A stretch of DNA of 16,554 bases from NCBI GenBank assembly GCA_964590995.1, contig CAZPYY010000018.1, positions 1-16,554 of the forward strand. The letters run 5' to 3'. The translations under genes were made by a program, and so were the position numbers. Below the pieces are notes generated by a model. It did not search any database. It had not been told where the DNA came from and worked only from the letters and a program-made list of their open reading frames with translations. Of the stretch, positions 8,712-14,267 are shown piece by piece (position 1 is the first letter of the stretch; every line of letters begins with the position of its first letter). Source of the DNA: Susulua sp964590995. Its GTDB lineage: Bacteria; Omnitrophota; Gorgyraeia; Duberdicusellales; 4484-171.

Positions 8712-8781
8712 GTAAAGGGGGAAAGGGCAAATGGGTAGAAGAACCATTACACAAGTTTACTCATTAACCCATATACCCATT
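8707..8781 (+). repeat. Inverted and direct short-repeat tract after uvrB
   Basis: AATGAGTAAA (8707-8716) is perfectly complementary to TTTACTCATT (8756-8765). AATGGGTA (8730-8737) is complementary to TACCCATT (8774-8781). CATTAAC occurs twice (8762-8768 and 8778-8784). The tract consists of variants of an AATGRGT unit on both strands and overlaps the uvrB stop. The pairing could serve as a transcript end for uvrB, but there is no U-tract. Confidence 0.5.
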
Positions 8782-8812
8782 AACTCACTTAGATTAAAGA
8801 AAGGAGAAGCTA

Positions 8813-8905
8813 ATGATTGCTGTAGATGTAGGAAATACAAGCATACATATTGCCCAATTTAAAGGGGGTAGGTTTAAAAAAGCTAAAAAAAGTTATAAAA
8901 AGTAA
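8813..8905 (+). pseudogene. Truncated coaX 5' copy (30-codon remnant)
   Basis: The ATG at 8813 opens a 30-residue frame. Its first 26 residues match the start of the intact CoaX (MIAVDVGNTSIHIA then Q instead of H, FKGGRFKKAKK), followed by SYKK and a stop taken from the duplicated uvrB tail. Differences from the intact copy are one silent change (AGC/AGT) and one Gln/His change. It has a strong ribosome site (AAAGGAG, about 8800-8806) that the intact gene lacks, so it may mark the original coaX translation start. It keeps the ATP-loop DVGNT but nothing else needed for kinase activity. It is most likely a dead remnant, though it could be translated into a short peptide. Confidence 0.85.
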
Positions 8906-8928
8906 ATGGGTAGAAGGGTGAAATAGTT

Positions 8929-8950
8929 AAATAGGGACAGACACCTATTT
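8929..8950 (+). repeat. REP-like hairpin (GGGACAGACACC type)
   Basis: A perfect 7-base stem, AAATAGG (8929-8935) with CCTATTT (8944-8950), encloses the 8-base loop GACAGACA. From memory, GGGACAGACACC-type hairpins occur widely in bacterial intergenic DNA near REP-associated tyrosine (Y1, RAYT-like) transposases. No transposase gene is present here, so this would be a solitary element or a remnant. The stem is directly visible. The mobile-element link is inference. Confidence 0.5.
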
Positions 8951-8985
8951 CTTCAAAAGTAATTCTTTTAATTTTCTGCGGCCTC

Positions 8986-9017
8986 ATGGGGAAAGAGGGT
9001 ACGATGTCTCTTCCCAT
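8986..9017 (+). repeat. Second intergenic hairpin upstream of exported-protein gene
   Basis: ATGGGGAAAGAG (8986-8997) pairs with CTCTTCCCAT (9008-9017) over 10 base pairs with two single-base bulges, around a 10-base loop. It lies 35 bases after the REP-like hairpin, and the pair may be two halves of one element. No U-tract follows. Confidence 0.4.
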
Positions 9018-9062
9018 TCCCGTCAAAAATCAAAAAAATCTTTAAAATCCTGCAAAACTATA

Positions 9063-9068
9063 TATAAT
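9063..9068 (+). promoter_or_regulatory. Putative -10 element for the exported-protein gene
   Basis: TATAAT at 9063-9068 is a perfect -10 hexamer, 52 bases before the ATG at 9121. The -35 position (about 9040-9045, CTTTAA) is weak. The gene probably has its own promoter rather than depending on uvrB readthrough. Confidence 0.45.
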
Positions 9069-9120
9069 GAGAAGGTGGTAAGATTAAGTTCAAAAATCCA
9101 AATAACCAAGGGGGTATTGA

Positions 9121-9645
9121 ATGCCTAGATTAAAAGCTCTTATCCTTTTTTTCCTCTCAGTTTTCTTCTTATTAACCCCTAATCCCAGTGCTTTTACCGA
9201 AGACATCACTATAACCACTTATTATCCTGCTCCTTATGGGGTATATAAGGAGATGCGGACAAAAAGAATGGCTATAGGAGATACCTACTATGATGGCGGG
9301 GACTATTGCTGGGAAGGAAGCTGTACCAATGATATAGATAATGCTGCTGATCTAATCGTCGAAGGCAAGGTCGGCATCGGGACGGCGGAGCCGGGGGAAC
9401 AATTGGAAGTTTCTGGTAAAATTAAATTACCACGAGGAACCATATCAGAGGCTGGCTGGCCTAGTGGCAGTTATTGCATATTACGAGCAGGGGGTTCTTG
9501 TCCACCAGGTTTTACCCCTAGTGTAATACAAGCCGCAATAGGAACCCACGCCCATGATTTAAGTCCCCAGGAAGGACCCGCAGGAGATAGTTATGCTAGC
9601 GGTAGTGGTTTTTCCAATTTTTACTTTTATTTTTGTTGTAAATAA
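9121..9645 (+). CDS. Small exported protein of the 'ITTYYPAPYG' type
   Basis: This is a 174-residue protein of unknown function. Residues 1-24 form a signal peptide (a Lys after MPRL, a hydrophobic core to about 19, and a likely cut after PSA at 22-24). Next comes ITTYYPAPYGVYKEMR (30-46), then a Cys-containing segment (WEGSCTND, 64-71). VGIGTAEPGEQLEVSGKI (84-101) resembles the repeat found in beta-rich tail-fibre or adhesin stalks (VGIGTTxPxxKLEVxG). The C-terminal part has a spaced Cys pair (C119, C127) and ends in YFYFCCK. I recall many paralogues with this head and a CCK-type end in Omnitrophota genomes, so it is probably complete and cell-surface or periplasmic; this is recall, not a search. 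A ribosome site (AAGGGG, about 9108-9113) supports the start. It sits between the truncated and intact coaX copies, which suggests it arrived by insertion. Confidence 0.75.
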   Translation: MPRLKALILFFLSVFFLLTPNPSAFTEDITITTYYPAPYGVYKEMRTKRMAIGDTYYDGGDYCWEGSCTNDIDNAADLIVEGKVGIGTAEPGEQLEVSGKIKLPRGTISEAGWPSGSYCILRAGGSCPPGFTPSVIQAAIGTHAHDLSPQEGPAGDSYASGSGFSNFYFYFCCK

Positions 9646-9721
9646 GTCTATTAAATAGGGAGTATCATCGAAGGACATTCACGACTCAATCTAATAACAA
9701 TAATAACAGATTAGTTAAAAA
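9646..9721. other. Short spacer before intact coaX, without a ribosome site
   Basis: No gene is seen here. TTAAATAGGGA at 9651-9661 repeats the string at 8927-8937 before the exported-protein gene. AGATTA near 9709-9714 recurs before the truncated coaX (8791-8796). The purine-rich ribosome site found there is replaced by GTTAAAAA before this ATG. Confidence 0.5.
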
Positions 9722-10450
9722 ATGATTGCTGTAGATGTAGGAAATACAAGTATACATATTGCCCATTTTAAAGGGGGTAGGTTTAAAAAAGCTAAAAAAA
9801 TACCTACCATTGGACTTACTAAAGCTTCTTTAAGGAGAGCTTTAAGCTCTAAACGAAACGAAAAAATCTTAGTCTGTTCAGTGGTACCCAAAGTCACTAA
9901 AATCTTTAAAAGCTTGAAGATGTCTGTATATGTAGTGGGGCAGGATATAAAAGTGCCGATAGAATCCTCATATGATAAGAGGCGAATAGGTATGGACCGG
10001 TTGGTAGGCGCATATGCGGCTAAGGAGCTCTTTTTGGGAGTTCGGCTAATCTTAGATTTTGGAACTGCAATAACCCTGGATTTTTTATCCAAAGGTAATG
10101 TTTACCAAGGCGGGATAATCCTTCCCGGTGTTGGATCCACAGTAGAAGTGTTCTCCCACTGTGCACTGCTTCCCAATAAAATAAAGTTCAAAAAGACAAA
10201 AAAAATGATTCCTACTACTACTGAAAGCAGTATTACCAGGGGGTTAATAGAAGGGTTCTCCTTAATGATAAATTCCTTAGCCAAGAGGTACAAAAAGAAA
10301 CTAAAAATCGCTAAAAATAAAAAAGTTATTATCACCGGGGGAGAAGCCGGGGTGATTATGCCCGGCCTGGACTTCCCCTTTAAATACGAACCGCTATTAG
10401 TGGTAAAAGGCCTTGAAATTTTAAGCCGCAGCCTTTCCTTAAAAAATTAA
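9722..10450 (+). CDS. coaX: Type III pantothenate kinase
   Basis: This phosphorylates pantothenate, the first committed step of CoA synthesis, in the cytoplasm. The 242 residues are close to family length. Motifs of the ASKHA-fold CoaX family are present: DVGNTS (5-10, phosphate loop), GMDRLVGAYAA (90-100, with the catalytic-region Asp92), DFGTAITLD (112-120) and GGIILPG (130-136). A C-terminal GGEAG (206-210) completes the nucleotide site. CoaX enzymes use a monovalent cation and are not inhibited by CoA, unlike type I CoaA (family knowledge). The ATG has no Shine-Dalgarno sequence, whereas the truncated copy upstream at 8813 has a strong one. Expression may therefore be reduced or driven by readthrough. 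Confidence 0.95.
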   Translation: MIAVDVGNTSIHIAHFKGGRFKKAKKIPTIGLTKASLRRALSSKRNEKILVCSVVPKVTKIFKSLKMSVYVVGQDIKVPIESSYDKRRIGMDRLVGAYAAKELFLGVRLILDFGTAITLDFLSKGNVYQGGIILPGVGSTVEVFSHCALLPNKIKFKKTKKMIPTTTESSITRGLIEGFSLMINSLAKRYKKKLKIAKNKKVIITGGEAGVIMPGLDFPFKYEPLLVVKGLEILSRSLSLKN

Positions 10451-10465
10451 AAAAGAAGAGGAAGC

Positions 10466-10488
10466 CGGTTCAGATCAGATCTCAACCG
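10466..10488 (+). promoter_or_regulatory. Near-perfect palindrome downstream of coaX
   Basis: The sequence is symmetric about A10477: CGGTT c AGATC a GATCT c AACCG, with a single C/C mismatch per arm. The absence of a loop fits a protein-binding dyad better than an RNA hairpin. A run of T follows only about 15 bases later (10503-10509), so it is at best a weak terminator. It lies 50 bases before the groES -35 element. Confidence 0.45.
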
Positions 10489-10537
10489 TTCTTGAAACCA
10501 GTATTTTTTGGCTTGGTAAAAAATTTAAAAAAATTTC

Positions 10538-10565
10538 TTGACATTAATTCCAATATGGGTATATT
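10538..10565 (+). promoter_or_regulatory. Sigma-70-type promoter of groESL
   Basis: TTGACA (10538-10543) and TATATT (10560-10565, five of six matches) are separated by 16 bases. The predicted start is at about 10572, the first base of the CIRCE element, which is the usual layout for HrcA-repressed chaperonin operons. Confidence 0.8.
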
Positions 10566-10571
10566 AATAAC

Positions 10572-10598
10572 TTAGCACTCTAGGGTAGAGATTGCTAA
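10572..10598 (+). promoter_or_regulatory. CIRCE operator (HrcA binding site)
   Basis: TTAGCACTC (10572-10580), nine bases, then GATTGCTAA (10590-10598) match the CIRCE consensus TTAGCACTC-N9-GAGTGCTAA, with one mismatch in the right arm. HrcA binds here and represses groESL until heat or misfolded protein titrates GroEL. hrcA is not in the window but is predicted elsewhere in the genome. Confidence 0.93.
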
Positions 10599-10644
10599 AT
10601 TGTTATAAAAACAGGGTTATTGGCGTATTTAAAGGAGGTAACTT

Positions 10645-10932
10645 ATGAAGTTTAAGCCATTAGGAGACAGAATTCTCCTTAAACAGCTTGAAGCTAAGGA
10701 GCAAACTAAAGGTGGTATCGTGATTCCGGATTCAGTAAAAGAAAAGCCCCAGGAAGGCGAAATTATTGCTGTAGGCGAAGGGAAGAAGAATTCCGAGGGT
10801 AAAACAGTGCCTTTATCGTTAAAGGTTGGCGATAAGATACTTTATGGAAAGTATTCCGGAACAGAAGTTGTAATAGATGGTGAAGACTATCTTATTGTCC
10901 GCGAAGAGGATGTTTTAGGAATTATTGCGTAA
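10645..10932 (+). CDS. groES: Co-chaperonin GroES
   Basis: This is the 95-residue lid of the GroEL chamber. It forms a heptameric ring that closes the folding cage in an ATP-dependent cycle. Family features are visible: PLGDRILLK (5-13); the mobile loop (about 17-34) with GGIVIP (23-28), which docks on GroEL; the roof-loop region; and the C-terminal LIVREEDVLGIIA. The ribosome site is very strong (AAAGGAGG, 10631-10638). The gene is first in the operon under CIRCE control and is followed 70 bases later by groEL. Confidence 0.97.
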   Translation: MKFKPLGDRILLKQLEAKEQTKGGIVIPDSVKEKPQEGEIIAVGEGKKNSEGKTVPLSLKVGDKILYGKYSGTEVVIDGEDYLIVREEDVLGIIA

Positions 10933-10934
10933 GG

Positions 10935-10980
10935 ACCCTTGGGAAATACTCAGGGTTCAAAACCCTCGATTTTATCGAGG
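10935..10980 (+). promoter_or_regulatory. Alternative hairpins between groES and groEL
   Basis: Two hairpins cannot form together. AGGGTT (10952-10957) pairs with AACCCT (10961-10966), and CCTCGAT (10964-10970) pairs with ATCGAGG (10974-10980); they share 10964-10966. ACCCT (10935-10939) can also pair with 10952-10956, which would free the downstream hairpin. The last stem is followed by CTTTT and then the groEL ribosome site (AAAGGAGG, 10986-10993). This may be an attenuator, an RNase processing site or a translation control element. Confidence 0.5.
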
Positions 10981-11002
10981 CTTTTAAAGGAGGTAAAATT
11001 TT

Positions 11003-12655
11003 ATGGCAAAACAATTAATATTTAGCGAAGATGCAAGAAAGGCAATTTTAGAAGGAGTTGAACTCCTGGCAAAAGCGGTTAAGGTTACTTTAGGGCCTAA
11101 GGGAAGAAATGCTGTTATTGAAAAAAAGTTTGGCTCACCAACTATCACCAAAGACGGTGTTACCGTAGCAAAAGAAATAGATCTAGAAGATCCTTACAGA
11201 AATATCGGCGCTCAACTAGTTAAGGAAGTTGCTGAAAAAACTTCAGATACTGCCGGTGACGGGACTACTACTGCAACAATTTTAGCCGAAGCAATTTTTA
11301 GAGAAGGGATGAGGAATGTTGCTGCCGGAGCAAACCCTATGGCTTTAAAAAGAGGGGTTGATAAGGCGGTTGAAGCAATAGTCGAAGAGCTAAAATCAAT
11401 TTCAAAAGAAGTTAAGGACAAGAAGGAAACTGCTCAGGTTGCTACAATCGCTGCTAATGGCGATGAAACAATCGGAACCCTTATTGCTAATGCAATGGAA
11501 AAGGTAGGAAAAGACGGTGTTATCACTCCTGAAGAAGCAAAATCTACTGCAACTACCTTAGAGACGGTAGAAGGAATGCAGTTTGATCAAGGTTATTTAT
11601 CTCCATATTTTGCTACTGATGCTGAGAAGATGGAGACAGTCCTTGAAGATCCTTACATTTTAATCTATGAGAAAAAAATCTCTAACCTAAAAGATATGTT
11701 ACCGCTTCTTGAAAAGATCGCTAGAGCCGGCAAGCCGCTAATGATAATCGCCGAAGATGTTGACGGCGAAGCTTTAGCTACGCTGGTAGTTAATAAACTT
11801 CGCGGGACTTTAACTTGTTGCGCGGTTAAAGCACCAGGTTATGGCGACAGACGTAAAGCTATGTTGGATGATATAGCAATCCTTACCGGCGGAAGGTCAA
11901 TTACCGAGGATTTAGGATTAAAGTTAGAGAATGTTGATTTACCGGATTTAGGAAGAGCAAAGAGAGTTAGGATCGATAAGGAAAACACAACTATTGTTGA
12001 GGGTGCTGGAGAAACCAATGCTATTCAAGGAAGAATCAAACAAATTAAAAAGCAGGTTGAAGGGAGTGATTCTGACTACGATAGAGAAAAATTGCAAGAA
12101 AGACTAGCTAAGCTGGCTGGCGGAGTTGCTGTAATAAATATCGGAGCAGCAACTGAAACTGAGATGAAAGAGAAAAAAGCCCGAGTCGAAGATGCTCTAC
12201 ATGCAACCAGAGCTGCTGTCCAAGAGGGAATTATTCCTGGCGGTGAAGTAGCAATCGTTCATTGCTTATTAGCGCTTGATAAGCTTGCGCTTGATGGTGA
12301 TGAAAAAACCGGTGCAGACATTATTTGCAGAGCCCTCGAAGCGCCACTTAACCAACTTGTTTCAAATGCCGGCTTAAAAGGCGATGTAATAGTTGTTAAG
12401 GTAAAAAACAGCAAGTCGCCAATGGGATTTGACTTAAGAAACAACAATGAGGAATTAACTGATATGTTTAAGGCTGGGGTGATTGACCCTACAAAAGTAG
12501 CCAGAACTGCCCTGCAAAATGCGGCATCAATCGCTTCATTGCTAATTACTACCGAAGTGGTCGTATCTGATAAGCCGGAAAAAGAAGGCAAAGCTCCGGC
12601 TATGCCCGGCGGAATGCCCGGCGGAATGGGAATGCCCGGCGGAATGGGCTATTAA
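11003..12655 (+). CDS. groEL: Chaperonin GroEL
   Basis: This is the 60-kDa ATP-dependent folding chaperonin (550 residues, full length), which forms double heptameric rings in the cytoplasm. Seen are VTLGPKGRN (28-36), the ATP-binding GDGTTTAT (85-92), the apical domain (about 190-375), the catalytic Asp397 in VEDALHATRAA, and the C-terminal GGM-rich tail (from about 532) that lines the chamber floor. At the glycine-rich nucleotide site, the usual GGG after the Asp helix reads GGE (413-415). This replaces the third glycine, a substitution I do not recall as usual. The CTCCAV region and the rest look standard. A single groEL with CIRCE control is expected to be essential. The ribosome site is strong, and the gene ends 29 bases before the terminator stem. 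Confidence 0.97.
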   Translation: MAKQLIFSEDARKAILEGVELLAKAVKVTLGPKGRNAVIEKKFGSPTITKDGVTVAKEIDLEDPYRNIGAQLVKEVAEKTSDTAGDGTTTATILAEAIFREGMRNVAAGANPMALKRGVDKAVEAIVEELKSISKEVKDKKETAQVATIAANGDETIGTLIANAMEKVGKDGVITPEEAKSTATTLETVEGMQFDQGYLSPYFATDAEKMETVLEDPYILIYEKKISNLKDMLPLLEKIARAGKPLMIIAEDVDGEALATLVVNKLRGTLTCCAVKAPGYGDRRKAMLDDIAILTGGRSITEDLGLKLENVDLPDLGRAKRVRIDKENTTIVEGAGETNAIQGRIKQIKKQVEGSDSDYDREKLQERLAKLAGGVAVINIGAATETEMKEKKARVEDALHATRAAVQEGIIPGGEVAIVHCLLALDKLALDGDEKTGADIICRALEAPLNQLVSNAGLKGDVIVVKVKNSKSPMGFDLRNNNEELTDMFKAGVIDPTKVARTALQNAASIASLLITTEVVVSDKPEKEGKAPAMPGGMPGGMGMPGGMGY

Positions 12656-12684
12656 ACAAGTAGCTTTAAAGAAGGAATATAAAG

Positions 12685-12721
12685 TATCCCCGTTCGTTAA
12701 AAGGAGCGGGGATATTTTTTT
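12685..12721 (+). terminator. Rho-independent terminator of groESL
   Basis: TATCCCCG (12685-12692) pairs perfectly with CGGGGATA (12707-12714), and seven T residues (12715-12721) follow directly. This is a textbook intrinsic terminator ending the chaperonin operon. Confidence 0.92.
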
Positions 12722-12728
12722 ATCTCTC

Positions 12729-12770
12729 CGCCATCTCGCTGCCTTCGGTGGTGGATGGCGAGATCTCGCC
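12729..12770 (+). repeat. GC-rich hairpin and 14-base palindrome
   Basis: CGCCATC (12729-12735) pairs with GATGGCG (12754-12760). ATCTCGC (12733-12739) also pairs with GCGAGAT (12758-12764). GGCGAGATCTCGCC (12757-12770) is itself a perfect palindrome. The block is clearly richer in GC than its surroundings and lies between a finished operon and the next promoter. It may be an intergenic mobile hairpin (REP or MITE-like) or an operator; no U-tract follows. Confidence 0.55.
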
Positions 12771-12823
12771 AATTTATTTTATAAATGGAGGATGAATTTA
12801 GCTGTGGATTTTTTTATGCCAGG

Positions 12824-12832
12824 TGGTATAAT
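12824..12832 (+). promoter_or_regulatory. Extended -10 promoter of the PAS-HD-GYP gene
   Basis: TGG followed by TATAAT (12827-12832) forms an extended -10. The predicted start is near 12839, just before the ribosome site GAGGAA (12844-12849) and the ATG at 12854. This placement argues against translation beginning at the upstream in-frame ATG at 12785. Confidence 0.6.
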
Positions 12833-12853
12833 AAAGCCAATTTGAGGAAATTT

Positions 12854-14212
12854 ATGCGATTTATGAAAAAAAAGAAGAATTTTTGCCTAAATATCAATGA
12901 TGGTAATAATCTAAACATCGGACTCTTCCAATATTGCCTAGCCCCTGAAGGTGAAGTAATTCTATCTAATCCAACCTTAGCCGAAATCTTAGGCTATTCT
13001 TTTGAAAAAGGGTTTATTAGGGAGAAATTTTGCAATTTCTTCATTAAGCCCTTAGATAGAGAGCTTTTTTTAACAATCTTAAATAGGAACAAGAGCGTTA
13101 AATCCTTTGAGGTGGTCTTAAAGAAAAAGGACGGTCAACCCTTATGGGTGACAATTACTGCCCATTTAGTACCTTCCGCTAGCAAAAAAGAACGTTGGAT
13201 AGAAGGGGTGATCCAGAATATTTCAGCTCAAAAAAGGATTGTTGATAAGCTAACCATGGAGAAGAATTTCTTTGAAAATCTCTTAGGCAATATCCCTGAT
13301 GCAATTTACTTTAAAGACCGTAACAATAAAATCATAAAGGTTAATAACTTCTATATTCAAGGAACTGGCTTGAAGGCCGAGGAGATAATCGGAAAGACTG
13401 ACTTCGATTTTTTCCCTCCGGAACAAGCTAAGGATATGTTTGAAGATGATAACCGGGTTTTAAATACTGGTAAACCAATCGTTGGCAAGATCGAGAAGAC
13501 TTTACTCCGTGATGGCCGTTGGAACCAGGTAATTACCACTAAAATCCCTATGCGCGATAATTTCGGTAATATAATCGGAACCATGGGGATAACTAGAGAC
13601 ATGACTGCTTATGCTAACCTTGAACGGCAACGCCTAAATATGATGATTAGCGCTTTAGAAGTCTTGGGCAAGGCTCTTGAGATGCGTGATCCCTATACCT
13701 TTAGTCATACTCGGAACGTAGCCGGCATTGCCGAGGGAATTGCTGATGCCTTGGGTTGGGATGAAAATCGACGCTTAGCTATTAAGTTAGCCGGAGAACT
13801 TCACGATTTAGGAAAAATAAGCATCCCCTTGGATATTTTAAATAAGCCCGGTGAATTAAATGCCTTGGAATATCGTTTAATCCAAGAGCATGTGGAAAAT
13901 TGCTATAATTTAATCAAGGATATCGAGTTTCCGTTTCCTTTAGCTGATATTATCTATCAACACCATGAACGCCTTGATGGTTCCGGCTATCCACGAGGTT
14001 TAAAAGGCGATGAGATAGTCTTAGAAGCCAGGATATTGGCAGTAAGTGACGTTTTAGAAGCTATGACTCACCATCGTCCTTATCGCGAGGCAAAGGGGTT
14101 AAGCAAAGCATGTGAGGAGCTGGAGAAGGGAAAAGGCATAAAATACGATGCCGAGGTCGTAGATGTACTCCTTAATCTTGTTAGAAAAAAAGGGCAAACG
14201 AAGTTTTGGTGA
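12854..14212 (+). CDS. PAS-PAS-HD-GYP cyclic-di-GMP phosphodiesterase
   Basis: This is a cytosolic signalling protein of 452 residues from the start chosen here. The frame is open to an ATG at 12785, but the promoter -10 lies inside that extension and GAGGAA precedes 12854 by the right distance. Domains: a PAS fold (about 22-125, ending WIEGVIQNISAQKR); a second PAS (about 137-255, with DAIYFKDRNNKIIKVNN and IIGKTDFDFFP, ending GTMGITRDMT); and an HD-GYP domain (about 265-445). The metal and catalytic residues are intact: H285, H317-D318 with K321, H346, H370-H371, DGSGYP (375-380) and D399. It probably hydrolyses cyclic-di-GMP in response to a small ligand or redox signal sensed by the PAS domains. 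It has no membrane segments and no response-regulator receiver. This is the second HD-GYP gene in the window, with a different sensor from the one at 838-3099. Confidence 0.92.
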   Translation: MRFMKKKKNFCLNINDGNNLNIGLFQYCLAPEGEVILSNPTLAEILGYSFEKGFIREKFCNFFIKPLDRELFLTILNRNKSVKSFEVVLKKKDGQPLWVTITAHLVPSASKKERWIEGVIQNISAQKRIVDKLTMEKNFFENLLGNIPDAIYFKDRNNKIIKVNNFYIQGTGLKAEEIIGKTDFDFFPPEQAKDMFEDDNRVLNTGKPIVGKIEKTLLRDGRWNQVITTKIPMRDNFGNIIGTMGITRDMTAYANLERQRLNMMISALEVLGKALEMRDPYTFSHTRNVAGIAEGIADALGWDENRRLAIKLAGELHDLGKISIPLDILNKPGELNALEYRLIQEHVENCYNLIKDIEFPFPLADIIYQHHERLDGSGYPRGLKGDEIVLEARILAVSDVLEAMTHHRPYREAKGLSKACEELEKGKGIKYDAEVVDVLLNLVRKKGQTKFW

Positions 14213-14230
14213 GAGGGCTAATCTTTTTTC

Positions 14231-14258
14231 TTGCCTTTTCATTTTTTTATGATATAAA
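14231..14258 (+). promoter_or_regulatory. Promoter of the por operon, nearly leaderless
   Basis: TTGCCT (14231-14236) and TATAAA (14253-14258) are 16 bases apart. The predicted start near 14265 is about three bases before the porC ATG at 14268. There is no Shine-Dalgarno sequence upstream of that ATG, consistent with a leaderless message. Confidence 0.55.
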
Positions 14259-14267
14259 AAATATCTT

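Larger units (their letters stand above)
8683..8908 (+). repeat. Tandem-duplication scar joining uvrB 3' and coaX 5' sequences
   Basis: Bases 8683-8710 (the uvrB end) recur identically at 8881-8908. In the second copy they follow directly on a copy of the coaX 5' end (8813-8891 against 9722-9800, two mismatches in 79). The join falls in an 11-base string, AGCTAAAAAAA, found in both uvrB (8683-8693) and coaX (9790-9800). This is what unequal recombination between these short homologies would leave: a 198-base unit (8683-8880) duplicated in tandem. After the repeat the two copies differ by 23 bases (8711-8733) lying between AAATG direct repeats, then share GGTAGAAG (8734-8741 and 8909-8916), then diverge. 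Confidence 0.85.

Noticed and set aside
8712..9120. CRISPR array or non-coding RNA gene in the uvrB downstream gap
   Set aside because: The repeats are too few, too short and irregularly spaced for a CRISPR. The hairpins do not match any RNA family I can recognise.
9715..10092. Antisense open frame of 125 codons over coaX
   Set aside because: It lies entirely opposite a well-supported kinase gene, has no ribosome site or recognisable motif, and its composition follows from the coaX codons.
12259..12772. Two antisense open frames over the groEL end and terminator
   Set aside because: One runs through the terminator and the GGM repeat (giving a His/Ser/Ala/Gly repeat), and the other mirrors groEL. 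Neither has a plausible start or domain.
12785..12853. N-terminal extension of the PAS-HD-GYP protein to the ATG at 12785
   Set aside because: An extended -10 promoter lies inside it and a ribosome site precedes the ATG at 12854. The extra residues do not look like protein of this family.
14180..14250. Terminator after the PAS-HD-GYP gene
   Set aside because: There are T-runs, but the only complementary segments (GGCAA and TTGCC) are short and separated by more than 30 bases, so no convincing stem forms.
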